NCBI RefSeq assembly: GCF_019097595.1
Contig: NC_080732.1
Location: 1,509,854-1,573,853, forward strand
DNA: 64,000 bases
DNA from: Hemibagrus wyckioides
Lineage: Eukaryota > Chordata > Actinopteri > Siluriformes > Bagridae
Reading direction: 5' to 3'
A program made the position numbers and the translations under genes. Under the pieces are notes generated by a model that made no database searches, had not been told where the DNA came from, and saw only the letters and a program-made list of their open reading frames with translations. The first letter of the stretch is position 1. The number at the start of each line of letters is the position of its first letter. Of the stretch, positions 38,371 through 49,345 are shown in pieces.

Positions 38371-38563
38371 TACTATCTATAAACAGCTACAAACATCTAT
38401 AAACATCAATAAAACACCTATAAACTCTATAAACCATCTATACACTGTCTATAAACAGCTTATAAACATCTGTAAACGTCTATAAACCATCAATAAATCA
38501 TCTATAAACATCTATAAACCGTCTATAAACCATCTATAAACCATCTATAAACATCTATAAACA

Positions 38564-38570
<7 letters not shown>
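38371..38570. repeat. 11-12 bp minisatellite (ATCTATAAACC type)
   Basis: Units such as CATCTATAAA and CCATCTATAAA with ATAAACAGC variants. The motif is close to the AGCTATAAACATCTG segment of the dispersed foldback element. Confidence 0.9.
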
Positions 38571-38618
<48 letters not shown>

Positions 38619-38924
38619 CTTATGAAGTTTCTAAGAAAAAAAGCTTCACCTTTTCAAGATCAGATAAAACTCAGTGTGTGAAAAACTCAAGGCAGAGGAG
38701 AGATCATTAATACGTTCCTGTCACTGCTGTAAGGACAAAGTGATACACTTCATAAATTTTTGTCATCTCACGGGTTTGATATAAGCCTTACATAAATCCT
38801 CCATTATTGCTTTATGAAAGATTTATGCAGAGCTCATGAATGTGTTATGAAGCTCCTCGAAATAAAGTGACCAAAATACCGTACAGCGGAATTACAAGCA
38901 TGGAAATGCAGATTAGACCACGCC
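38571..38924. other. CT run followed by unique noncoding sequence
   Basis: A CT run covers 38571-38616; the rest shows no gene. Confidence 0.7.
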
Positions 38925-39123
38925 TACACACACACACACACACCTACACATACATACACCTACACACACACACACCTACACATACACACACACACACCTA
39001 CAGACACACACACACACACACACCTACACACACACACACCTACACACACACACACACCTACACACACACACACCTACACACACACACACACCTACACACA
39101 CACACACACATACACACACACAC

Positions 39124-39166
<43 letters not shown>

Positions 39167-39334
39167 CACCTACACACACACACACCTACACACACACACA
39201 CACACACACCTACACACACACACACACACACACACCTACAGACACACACACACACCTACACACACACACACACCTACACACACACACACCTACACATATA
39301 CACACACACCTACACACACACACACACACACACC

Positions 39335-39367
<33 letters not shown>

Positions 39368-39582
39368 CTACAGACACACACACACCTACACCTACACACA
39401 CACACACACCTACACACACACCTACACACACACACACCTACACACACACACACACCTACACACACACACACCTACACACACACACACTCACACACACACT
39501 CACACACCTACACACACACACCTACACACACACACACACACTCCTACACACACACACTCACACACCTACACACACTCACCTA

Positions 39583-39615
<33 letters not shown>

Positions 39616-39795
39616 ACACACACCTACACACACACATACACCTACACACACACACACCTACACACACACCTACACACACACACACACACCTACACACACA
39701 TATACACACATACACCTACACACACACACACATACACACACCTACACCTACACACACACACACCTACACCTACACACACACACTCACACCTACAA

Positions 39796-39869
<74 letters not shown>

Positions 39870-40503
39870 CTACACACACATACACACACCTACACCTACA
39901 CACACACACACATACATACACCTACACACTCACACCTACACCTACACACACACACACATACACCTACACACACACACCTACACACACACACACACACATA
40001 CACACACACACCTACACCTACACACACACACACATACACCTACACATACACACACACACACACCTACACACACACACCTACACCTACACACACACACACA
40101 TACACCTACACACACACACACATACACCTACACACACACACACACATACACACACACACACATACACACACCTACACACACACACCTACACCTACACACA
40201 CACACATACACCTACACACACACACACACACATACACACACACACCTACACACACACACACACACCTACACACACACACACACATACACCTACACACACA
40301 CACACACACATACACACACACACCTACACACACACACACATACACACACACACCTACACACACACACATACACACACACACACACCTACACACACACACA
40401 CACACATACACACACCTACACCTACACACACACACACCTACACTTACACACACACACTCACACCTACAACTACACACACACACACACACCTACACACACA
40501 CCT

Positions 40504-40534
<31 letters not shown>

Positions 40535-40579
40535 TACACACACACCTACACCTACACACACACACACACATACACACCT

Positions 40580-40610
<31 letters not shown>

Positions 40611-40978
40611 CATACACACACACACACCTACACCTACACACATACACCTACACCTACACACACACACATACACAGACACCTACAACTACACACACACACA
40701 AACACCTACAACTACACACACACACACACCTACACCCACACCTACACCTACACATACACACACACATACACCACACACACACACCTACACACACACCATA
40801 GACACACACACACACCATACACACACACCTACACATAATCATACACTCACACACACCTAATACATACACACACACACCATTCACTCCCACCCACACACAC
40901 CTCTCACACACACACACATATACCACACACACACAACTAACCCCCCATGCACATCTCACACCCCCCCACACACAGCAA
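38925..40978. repeat. 2-kb compound CA / ACACCT array
   Basis: CA runs of varying length are punctuated by CCTA, CATA, CTCA or CAGA, often as CACCTACACCTACAC. Shared punctuation patterns recur, for example CTCACACCTACAACTACAC near 39782 and 40457. Degenerates after about 40700. Confidence 0.97.
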
Positions 40979-41445
40979 CATAATATGAGAATAATCAAGC
41001 ATCATATTATACATGTACACACACACGCATACACACACACACACACTTTCCCTAATTTGCGAATATTGCGTTTGTTTTAGCACTGAATCAGCACGACTGC
41101 ACCCAAAATCATGACGAAGCACTTTTCCCTGTTCTGAAGCAGCTGAATTGAATTTTCCGAGCCGAGGTCCAGTTGGAGTAAATTAAAAAGGGTAAATCAA
41201 TATTACAGAAGCGTCCAGCATTATAGTTTCGTCTGGTCACCAGCTCTGGACAGGAACCTTGAGGCTGGGAGGCTTTTTTCCTGCCAGTGCGGAGTGACTT
41301 ATCGCTCGGCTCCCTGCAGGCTTCACCCGTAGTTTTTCATTAGAAGGCTGTGAGAATGATCTCTTCTGCAGGGCAAGTGTGTGTAAGTGAGGAGAAAGAT
41401 GCAGGCCAGGACACCTCTCAACATTTCTGCACACACACACACACA

Positions 41446-41477
<32 letters not shown>

Positions 41478-42309
41478 TTTCTGAGTGAGATTCGAGTGTC
41501 ACTGCACTGCAGAACTTCTTAATAATTGAACATTGTTATTCGGCTTGTTTAAAAGATGCCGCGTGAAGCTGTCAGCCTTCTGCCAAAGCCAGGAATGTGA
41601 ATATGAAAATGTGTGTGTGTGTGTGTGTGTCTGTTTGTGTGTGCATGTGTGTGTGTGTGCATGCGTGTGTGTATGTGTGTCAAACCATCAACACTGCTCC
41701 AAACTAATTAATAGACCTTTAAAAGACAGCATACCTCTGCTTCTCTCTCTCTCTTAGTTCAAAAAATGTCTCCTACAGGAAACCCTGAGTGTAAAAACAT
41801 ACACACACACACACGCAGTCGCAAATAAAGCCAAGGCACTAATAGCTAAACATAATTAACACCCGAGGACGGTGTGGACGGTGCTAATCGCGGTTAATTA
41901 CCATCGATTTCAAGAGACCTGAAATGACATTTGAGTCAGGAAGTGAAGCTCAAACTCATTATTCAGGATTCAGGATCTTTCCTGATTATCGACGCAGCGA
42001 GTGTTTACGCACACACATTCGTTTATCAGTGTACGATACAGATATCGCGATGTTTCAATCAGATTAATTCCTTTATCAGCCTTTTTAAAGCCTTGAAAAT
42101 GCAGATTTCCATAAAAAGGTTAAAGTCAAAGTTTAGTAGTAACTTTTTTCCTTGCAACTTTTTTCAGCAATTCACATGAAAAATTCCAATCCAACGGAAT
42201 GTCCAGCCTTCGTCCGGTTCGGTTTCTAACAAGACCAGCCGAAGAGCTACATCATGACATCCAATTTACACTCATAAAAATGACTGAAAATTGTAAATTA
42301 ATGCTAGCA
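40979..42309. other. Noncoding stretch with CA/GT runs and possible conserved blocks
   Basis: CA runs at 41018-41045 and 41431-41477, GT/GTGCAT run 41610-41680, CA near 41802-41815. Unique-looking blocks at 41080-41400 and 41815-41960 lack repeats and are moderately GC-rich; the latter has several TTAATTA-type homeodomain cores. No exon is supported. Confidence 0.55.
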
Positions 42310-42660
42310 TGCTATTGTGTCTGTAGCTATAGTTTTTAATGCTTTATTGTTTCCATAGCAACAGTTAATTCAGAGGAACTGAGATGCTCCACATACATGG
42401 ACCTGTTTCATGGCCATTCCACATGATAAATGTAACTATAAACAGATAAAAAAATACAAAATGGAGAAAATCCAAAAAGTAAAGAAGAAATCCAGTATTT
42501 TCCCAAGACTTCTGATTTTAATAAACATCGTACTTTTTATCCATTTATAGTTGAATGTATTGTTTCATCAAGCAAGTTAGTTCCTGTTTTCACTTACGTT
42601 ACAGCAGCTATAAACATCTGTTCACTCACCAGACTCTTGTAAATCTTTGTACACTATCTA
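42310..42660. mobile_element. Dispersed foldback element, copy 4, most complete
   Basis: The left arm starts with GTTTCCATAGCAAC (42349-42362) and runs to CCACATGATAAATGTAACTA and TAAACAGATAAAAAAAT. The right arm begins TTTTTATCCATTTATAGTTG, the inverted match of the left inner end, and continues through AGTTAGTTCCTG and CAGCAGCTATAAACATCTG to ACCAGACTCTTGTAAA. The two arms can fold with a loop of about 70 bp. There is no coding capacity, so it is a MITE-like element. Confidence 0.65.
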
Positions 42661-42834
42661 TTAAAAATTAAATGAACCTATTTGCATTGACTCCGCCCTC
42701 TATTTTGCATTTTAGCCCATAAAAAGTTGAATATTCTTCATTAAGATATACATGATACCAAGGACTGAACTAACTGAACTGGTAGCTTCACCCACAGCTG
42801 CCACCACTCCAGCAATGCAGAACTGTCACTGCTA

Positions 42835-42867
<33 letters not shown>

Positions 42868-43120
42868 TGTGTGTATGTGTGTATGTAGAGACCCAGCTGC
42901 TACTTCTTCATGCAGAAAATGTCAATGTGGCTCGGGGAGGCAGGCAAACCCTGAAAACCTGCTCCTTTCATGTGGAAACCATGCTGGCCTAACTCAGGTA
43001 GAACACACACACACACATCCTGGAAAACTGCATATTAGTTTCCCAAAGGAATCACACCATACTGGTACTCTCAAAGAGAAAGTAGATTATTTGAAATAAG
43101 TCGAAGATGTCGCTTGCTTT
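42661..43120. other. Noncoding intron sequence with a GT run
   Basis: A GT/GTAT run covers 42835-42888. The rest shows no gene. Confidence 0.65.
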
Positions 43121-43141
43121 CACACACACACACACACACAA
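43121..43141 (-). repeat. (TG)10 repeat just downstream of the ctnnd2 exon donor
   Basis: A CA run on the plus strand is transcribed as UG repeats beginning about 21 nt after the exon end. UG repeats near splice sites are known binding sites for TDP-43 and CELF proteins. The effect on this exon is inference. Confidence 0.8.
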
Positions 43142-43162
43142 GCAAACACATCAGTCCCTTAC

Positions 43163-43278
43163 CTTATGTTGCTCATGGTGCTGCCGGCCTCAGATCCTCG
43201 TTTGCATCGCTCCAGTTGGGTGGCGACGATTTGGCGCTCAGCCTCCAGCTCTCGAGTCAGTCTCTCAAACTGCAGCTC
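43163..43278 (-). CDS. ctnnd2: Internal exon of delta-catenin (ctnnd2-like), N-terminal coiled coil
   Basis: The exon encodes 38 full codons plus two bases (116 nt, entry phase 0, exit phase 2). The translation starts [16 protein letters not shown] and later contains [12 protein letters not shown], which closely matches my memory of vertebrate CTNND2 just after its SVKEQ segment. Plakophilin-4 is the nearest alternative but has FQRLTRELEVER and CRLGAE there, so ctnnd2 fits better. Delta-catenin is an armadillo-repeat protein of neuronal adherens junctions and dendrites that binds cadherin tails; this segment is the N-terminal coiled coil, upstream of the armadillo repeats. The acceptor reads gatcag/GAG and the donor reads ATAAG/gtaagg, both good. 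The exon ends in the same AG phase that I recall for the human exon. Skipping it would shift the frame. No other ctnnd2 exon was recognised in the window, as expected for a gene with very long introns. I cannot tell which teleost paralogue this is. Confidence 0.93.
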
Positions 43279-43284
43279 CTGATC

Positions 43285-43287
<3 letters not shown>

Positions 43288-43321
<34 letters not shown>
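43288..43321 (-). repeat. (CT)17 microsatellite forming the polypyrimidine tract of the ctnnd2 exon
   Basis: On the plus strand this is a pure AG run; in the sense of the gene it is a pure CT run that ends nine nucleotides before the exon. No other pyrimidine tract lies between it and the acceptor, so it must serve as the polypyrimidine tract. UC repeats are classic PTB ligands as well as U2AF sites. A possible branch point (TTGAT) lies just upstream. Confidence 0.85.
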
Positions 43322-43325
<4 letters not shown>

Positions 43326-43754
43326 AAGCAATCAACATGCAAACCAGTGCCAGAAAGAACATTAGAGAAGCATCAAAGACCTCTGGGCGCGACTTCCCTG
43401 CACAGCGTTAGACCACAGCATGCTAGTTAATTGCTGCTATGCTTCACTCTTCACTAGTCTTTGAGAAGAAACCAACATTAATGCATAAACCTATAGAACA
43501 TAAACCACCCACACTGCACGCTTCATGCACATCAACCAACCACGAGGCAGTTCTCCAGTAGTGCAGCTGCATAATTAGCAACTTCTATAGGAGGAAGTGC
43601 AGTTCTGGTGCTATAGCAGTGGAATAATGTGTGACAATTCACAGTGCAGAAGCTGAACAATGGTGAAATCGATATGGGGAAATCGCACAACTTTACATTC
43701 TTCAGAAAGATGAACACACACCACTGCAGCAGCTGGTACAGTGTGTACAGGGTG
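43322..43754. other. Intron sequence upstream of the ctnnd2 exon
   Basis: Unique-looking; the first 50 bp should hold the branch point. No further exon is seen. Confidence 0.5.
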
Positions 43755-44360
43755 CAGCGATACAGTGAGACAGGATACAGTGAGACAGGGACCCTGAGAC
43801 AGAATATAGAGAGGCAGGATACCCTGAGACAGGGACTCTGAAACAGAATACAGTGAGGCAGAGACCCTGAGACAGAATACAGTGAGACAGGATACCCTGA
43901 GACAGGGACCCTGAGACAGAATACAGTGAGACAGGATACCCTGAGACAGAATACAGTGAGACAGAATACCCTGAGACAGAATACAGTGAGACAGGGACCC
44001 TGAGACAGAATACAGTGAGACAGGGACCCTGAAACAGGATACAGTGAGACAGGGACCCTAAGAGAGGATATGATGAGACAGAATACCCTGAGATAGGGAG
44101 CCTGAGACAGCATACCCTGAGAAAGGATACAGTGAGACAGGGACCCTGAGACAGGACACAGGTGACAGGATAGCCTGAGACAAGATATAGTTACACAGGA
44201 TATCCTGAGACAGGATACAGTGAGACAGGGACCCTGAGACAGGATATGGTGAGACAGGTCACAGTGAGACAAGATACCCTGAGACAGGATACAGTGAGAC
44301 AGAATACTCTGAGACAGGATACCCTGAGATAGGATACAGTGAGACAGGGACCCTGGGGCT
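43755..44360. repeat. 15-bp minisatellite (CAGTGAGACAGGATA / CCTGAGACAGGGAC types)
   Basis: About 40 units alternate between CAGTGAGACAG and CCTGAGACAG, with GGATA, GAATA or GGGAC endings. The long minus-strand open frame (43532-44386) is a by-product of the repeat. Confidence 0.95.
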
Positions 44361-45127
44361 AACCTGCTGCCTAGTTTATCGCTCACAGATTGATTGGAAA
44401 TTTCAGAGAATCCCCTGAGGAGCAGGATCTGGATTCTGTCTCCAAAACTACCAGCAGAACAAGAAACATAAGGAGGAAATCTTCAGAAAGGGGTCCAACG
44501 TGAATAACCAAACATCCCTAAGCTGCGCATGGCCTTGATTTGCGTACTGGAACACCAGCGAGCTGCTAAAACTGAATCTTTAATAACTCCAGTTCTTCTA
44601 TCCCTTTATATGTGATTGTTCTTTTCTTTGTTCTTCCCGATTCTCACCCACTAGCTAATCCTTAATCCCCGATCACACACCCCAGGAGGGTGAAGGCTAA
44701 CACGTGCTTCCTCTGACAATCTCACTGTCTTTTCAAGCTGCTGCTCAGGGAAAGAAGCGCACTTCCTGCCCTGTTCTGCATGCATAAGCTCACAGGTGCC
44801 CGTGATTGGCTAGAGTCACTCTGATTGGATCGGAGACAGAGAGTGTATGTTAGCGTTTCTATGGTAACAGTGTATACAGGGTCTTGTTTGGTGCTGTTGA
44901 CGATCCATTAAAGGCTTATTGTGGTACAGGCATTTATAGCTGCTACAACATATGTAGGAACAGGAACTAACTTGTTTCACAGATGTTCCTCAGTGTTAGA
45001 AGTAACTCTAAACAAAAAGTAATCCTAACTTTCTAAAGTTTAGAATGGGTTTTAAAATATCTGGTAGCCTGGTGATAGCAGCCATATGTGAAGCGTAAAC
45101 ATCAATGTTCTTGAGAGAAAGACAGAG

Positions 45128-45176
<49 letters not shown>

Positions 45177-45821
45177 CTCATAATGTTTGTCTAAATGAAA
45201 CCTTGAGGCACTGACTATAAATCAGATCTCCAGAACATCTCAAGGACGTTCCAGTTGGGATTGTGAGTGAATCACCAGCTCCTGTAACGGTGTGTTCTAG
45301 AGCAGGACAGCTGAGGTGATCAGTCAGCTTCAGCACGTTGGCTGCGAGCCTCTGATACCAACCACATCCTCTTTAAACCAAGCGTGGTGTTAGAGAGCGA
45401 GATCTCCTGAAACCTTCAGCAAACTTCTCAGCACTCACATCCCAAACAGGTCAAAATGACACAATCAATCAAAATCAGACTTCAAATCAAAGTCTCTGCT
45501 GCTATTTGTTACATGCGTACCTGCTTTAAATACTAGCGAGCGCTACAAGATCAATGGCTGCCTGATTCGCTGGCTACATGCACAGGACTGCATAATGGGA
45601 CAGAGTATCGATCCAGCCTCTGAGGCTATTTGTGCCCTGATGATATCTCCATCCAAAAAAAACACCTCAGCGTGCACCATTCAGTCCCAAATGGACACTT
45701 GGCGGTAAGAAGCAAACATGTCTTTCATCCCCCTTCCCGCTCCCTGCCCCTCCCTCACTGCAAGCGCGATTCCCAACTTTCAGCAAACGAAAATAGATCA
45801 ATCTTTTTTTTTTATACTTAC
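44361..45821. other. Noncoding stretch between array and candidate first exon
   Basis: It includes dispersed element copy 5 (44850-45040) and a GA run (about 45130-45173). A weak donor-like CAG/GTACGC near 45525 (minus strand) was not taken as an exon end because the frame before it contains a stop. Confidence 0.55.
44850..45040 (-). mobile_element. Dispersed foldback element, copy 5, inverted
   Basis: It has GTTTCTATGGTAAC (44855-44868), then CATTTATAGCTGCTACAAC and AGGAACAGGAACTAACTTG, the reverse complement of the right arm of copy 4. Confidence 0.6.
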
Positions 45822-46260
45822 ATCATAGGTGGCTGGTGTTCAAGCTGTGCAAATGAAAAGCTTCTCAAAAGCCAGAACAATTCTGAACGAAGAGAGGTTT
45901 CATAAGGAAATAAGCTGTTTGGAAAAATCCAAGAAATCCGTTGTCTTTTGCGTCTTGCAAAAAAGATGCAAAGCAAGCTTCAGAGAATTCTAAATCCAAG
46001 TGCGGAGTTGCTCAAGTTCAGCATTGGAGCCGCGAGGCAGCAGAGCGAGGCATCCGTCCTGTCCCTGTCGACTTCCCCCGGAATCCGCGGACCGGATTGA
46101 GGTAGTGTCTGGCTCCGTCTAGCTCCAACTGCTCTGCAATCCGTGCCTTATTGGCCAAATTCCTGCACTGGTTTGAGACACGGTCCTCTGCCGCCTCCCT
46201 GTCACACACAGCAGCCACTCAGCCAGGCACAAAAGTCACCATGGCAACGGGGGATCCAGC
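45822..46260 (-). other. Candidate 5' (mostly untranslated) first exon, minus strand
   Basis: Reading leftwards from the CpG-rich block, the sequence ends with ATGAT followed by gtaagtat, a near-perfect U1 donor, then an A/T-rich intron start. The start at 46260 is arbitrary. Short upstream frames are present, including a seven-codon one with a strong Kozak context (GCCATGG) near 46243 and a 12-codon one near the 3' end. The last ATG leaves two bases before the donor. An open stretch at 46018-46218 has no ATG start and follows a stop codon, so it is not taken as coding. It may be an alternative first exon of ctnnd2 or of an unrelated transcript. Confidence 0.35.
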
Positions 46261-46440
46261 AGCCTCCCGCCCTTTTTTTCCACTGAGTGCTCAGCATTTC
46301 ATCACAAAAGATGCCCCTCCTACAGGCTTCACACGCCGAATGCCCACCTCCATCCGAGAGCTTTACAATCGCTCTGCGCGGAAAGGAGGAGGCGCGTCAC
46401 TGAATGCCAAAAAGAGCGGCTGTCAATCACCGCACATGTT
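46020..46440 (-). promoter_or_regulatory. CpG-island-like candidate promoter
   Basis: I count about 25 CpG in 420 bp with GC near 56 percent, an observed/expected ratio of roughly 0.75, in a window otherwise poor in CpG. On the minus strand it contains an inverted CCAAT box (GGCCAATAAGG, about 46147-46158), an X-box and GC-rich stretches, but no TATA box. It lies directly upstream, in the minus direction, of a segment that ends in a strong splice donor. Promoter function and the link to ctnnd2 are inference. Confidence 0.45.
46235..46248. promoter_or_regulatory. RFX X-box in the CpG-rich candidate promoter
   Basis: GTCACCATGGCAAC fits the consensus GTNRCC-NN-RGYAAC exactly. RFX factors control ciliary and neuronal genes through this site. 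Its place within the CpG-rich block makes it more credible than the other X-box-like sites in the window. Confidence 0.5.
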
Positions 46441-47202
46441 GCTATGACTTCCTTTTTGTTATCTTCTTCTTCTCTCTGTCTAGCTGTCATCCTTTCCGTC
46501 ACTCCAGCAGCTTTGTCTAAAAATATGAAATCTCCTGAAATCACGGCAAACTCTCACAGCGAGTCAGTCACCGGGATGAAACGGAGTGTGAAGGCATTAT
46601 GTGTTCTGAACTGGTAAAAATACAGATAGGAATACGAGGAAGACTACCTGTTACTCTTCTAGGGTTTTTTAAAGCTTACCCGAAAGGTTTACGGTGCATC
46701 CAGAAATTTTATGCATTTACATTCATTCATTCATTCATTCATTCATGAAGCTGCTGGAGTGATGCAGCTGAGGTTGAGGAACTGAGGAAGCCTTAATCTG
46801 ACATCTGGGCCACGCCCACTTCTGCTCTAATGCCTCATTCGTCAGAGCTCAGGTGTAGAAATCAGAGCTCAGTATGATGTATTTCTGACCTCTATGCAGT
46901 GGAGATGTTCATCTTTTGATAGCAACAAGCCAAAGAGCTAACTGGTGAGTGATACAAGTGATTAAAGTTTTTCTTGCCAAAGGTCAACTAATGAGTCACG
47001 GTTACAGATTCTACGAGCGAATACGCAGAATACAGATGTTCATCGATCTATGGATCAAACACTCAGTGTGTTTAATATACAGTGTGACTCATTCGAAGGT
47101 AAGAAGTTTTACTGATAATGCTGTGAGCGGCCATGTTGATCTGATGTCACTGGCTGAACTCAGAGTTGAGGCCACAAAGATCCTGAGTAGCAAGAAGAGT
47201 TA
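46441..47202. other. Noncoding stretch with a short ATTC run
   Basis: An ATTC run of about six units lies at 46721-46745. No gene is recognised. If the candidate promoter is real, the first 200 bp are its upstream flank. Confidence 0.6.
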
Positions 47203-49345
47203 AAGGAGGAGTTCAGTGGGGAAATAAAGGAGGGGTTCAGGGGGAGTTAAAGGAGGGGTTCGGGGGGATTAAAAGAGGGGTTCGGAGGGAATTACAGGAG
47301 GAGTTCAGGGGAGTTGAAGGAGTTAAAGGAGGAGATCAGGGGGTGATAAAGGAGGAGTTCAAGGGGAGATAAAGGAGGAGATCAGGGGGTGATAAAGGAG
47401 GAGTTCAGGAGGAGAAAAAAGGAGGAGTTCAGGGGAAGATAAAGAAGGAGTTCAGGGGGAGATAAAGGAGGAGTTCAGGGGGAGATAAAGGAGGAGTTCA
47501 GGGGGAGATAAAGGAGGAGTTCAAGAGAGATACAGCATGAGTTCAGAGGGAGATAAAGGAGGAGTTTGTGGGAGATAAAGGAGGAGTTTGTGGGAGATAA
47601 AGGAGGAGTTCAGGGGAGATAAAGGAGGAGTTTGTGGGAGATAAAGGAGGAGTTCAGGGAAGATAAAGGAGAAGTTTGTGGGACATAAAGGAGGAGTTCA
47701 GGGGGAGATAAAGGAGGAGTTCAGGGGGAGATAAAGGTGGAGTTCAGGGGGAGATAAAGGAGGAGTTCAGGGGGAGATAAAGGAGGAGTTCAGGGGGCGA
47801 TAAAGGAGGAGTTTGTGGGAGATAAAGGAGGAGTTCAAGGGGAGATAAAGGAGGAGTTCAGGGGGAGATAAAGGAGGAGTTTGTGGGAGATAAAGGAGGA
47901 GTTTGTGAGAGATAAAGGAGGAGTTTGTGGGAGATAAAGGTGGAGTTCAGGGGGAGATAAAGGTGGAGTTCAGGGGGAGATAAAGGAGGGGTTTGTGGGA
48001 GATAAAGGAGGAGTTCAGGGGGAGATAAAGGAGGGGTTCAGGGGGAGATAAAGGTGGAGTTCAGGGGGAGATAAAGGAGGGGTTTGTGGGAGATAAAGGA
48101 GGAGTTCAGTGGAGATAAAGGAGGAGTTCAGGGGGAGAAAAAGGAGGAGTTCAGGGGGAGATAAAGGAGGAGTTCAGTGGAGATAAAGGAGGAGTTCAGG
48201 GGGAGAAAAAGGAGGAGTTCAGGGGGAGATAAAGGAGGAGTTCAGGGGGAGATAAAAGAGGAGTTCAGGGGGAGATAAAGGAGGAGTTTGTGGGAGATAA
48301 AGGAGGAGTTCAGGGGGAGATAAAGGAGGAGTTTGTGAGAGATAAAGGAGGAGTTTGTGGGAGATAAAGGTGGAGTTCAGGGGGAGATAAAGGAGGAGTT
48401 TGTGAGAGATAAAGGAGGAGTTTGTGGGAGATAAAGGTGGAGTTCAGGGGGAGATAAAGGAGGAGTTCAGGGGGAGATAAAGGAGGAGTTCAGGGGGAGA
48501 TAAAGGAGGGGTTCAGGGGCAGATAAAGGTGGAGTTCAGGGGGAGATAAAGGAGGAGTTCAGGGGGAGAAAAAGGAGGAGTTCAGGGGGAGATAAAGGAG
48601 GAGTTCAGTGGAGATAAAGGAGGAGTTCAGGGGGAGAAAAAGGAGGAGTTCAGGGGGAGATAAAGGAGGAGTTCAGGGGGAGATAAAAGAGGAGTTCAGG
48701 GGGAGATAAAGGAGGAGTTTGTGGGAGATAAAGGAGGAGTTCAGGGGGAGATAAAGGAGGAGTTCAGGGGGAGATAAAGGTGGAGTTCAGGGGGAGATAA
48801 AGGAGGAGTTCAGGGGGAGATAAAGGTGGAGTTCAGGGGGAGATAAAGGTGGAGTTCAGGGGGAGATAAAGGAGGAGTTCAGGGGGAGATAAAGGTGGAG
48901 TTCAGGGGGAGATAAAGGTGGAGTTCAGGGGGAGATAAAGGAGGAGTTCAGGGGGAGATAAAGGTGGAGTTCAGGGGGAGATAAAGGAGGAGTTCAGGAG
49001 GAGATAAAGGAGGAGTTCAGGGGAAGATAAAGGAGGAGTTCAGGGGGAGATAAAGGAGGAGTTCAGGGGGAGATAAAGGAGGAGTTCAGGAGGAGATAAA
49101 GGAGGAGTTCAGGGGAAGATAAAGGAGGAGTTCAGGGGGAGATAAAGGAGGAGTTCAGGGGGAGATAAAGGAGGAGTTCAGGAGGAGATAAAGGAGGAGT
49201 TCAGGGGAAGATAAAGGAGGAGTTCAGGGGGAGATAAAGGAGGAGTTCAGGGGGAGATAAAGGAGGAGTTCAGGAGGAGATAAAGGAGGAGTTCAGGGGA
49301 AGATAAAGGAGGAGTTCAGGGGAGATAAAGGAGGAGTTCAGGGGG
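47203..49345. repeat. 23-bp G-rich minisatellite, about 93 units
   Basis: The unit is GATAAAGGAGGAGTTCAG plus GGGGA, with a 22-bp variant ending GTTTGTGGGA, and GAAAAA or GGTGGAG variants. The right end (48994-49345) is a higher-order array of four units: TCAGGAGGAGATAAAGG recurs at 48994, 49086, 49178 and 49270, exactly 92 bp apart. The plus strand is strongly G-rich and nearly free of C. Confidence 0.97.

Larger units (their letters stand above)
1..43162 (-). other. ctnnd2: Inferred downstream intron of ctnnd2
   Basis: The exon ends in a canonical donor and no following ctnnd2 exon (which should start in the SSAEEQFQW region) was found to its left. The simplest reading is that the leftward 43 kb is intron, unless the gene model is broken. 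This is inference from the exon and from the known large introns of the family. All features listed to the left are interpreted as intronic repeats or noncoding DNA. Confidence 0.55.

Noticed and set aside
43532..44386. 284-codon minus-strand frame on the ctnnd2 strand, upstream of the exon
   Set aside because: It is the 15-bp repeat read in one frame; it matches no part of delta-catenin and lacks splice sites.
45520..45560. Second donor-like site (CAG/GTACGC) preceded by a frame resembling LASI
   Set aside because: At first sight it recalled the ILASVKEQ end of the preceding ctnnd2 exon, but the frame has a stop just before the donor and the match is too short.
46018..46218. 66-codon minus-strand open frame in the CpG-rich block
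   Set aside because: The frame starts at GTG directly after a stop and has no upstream ATG; not a plausible start in a vertebrate.
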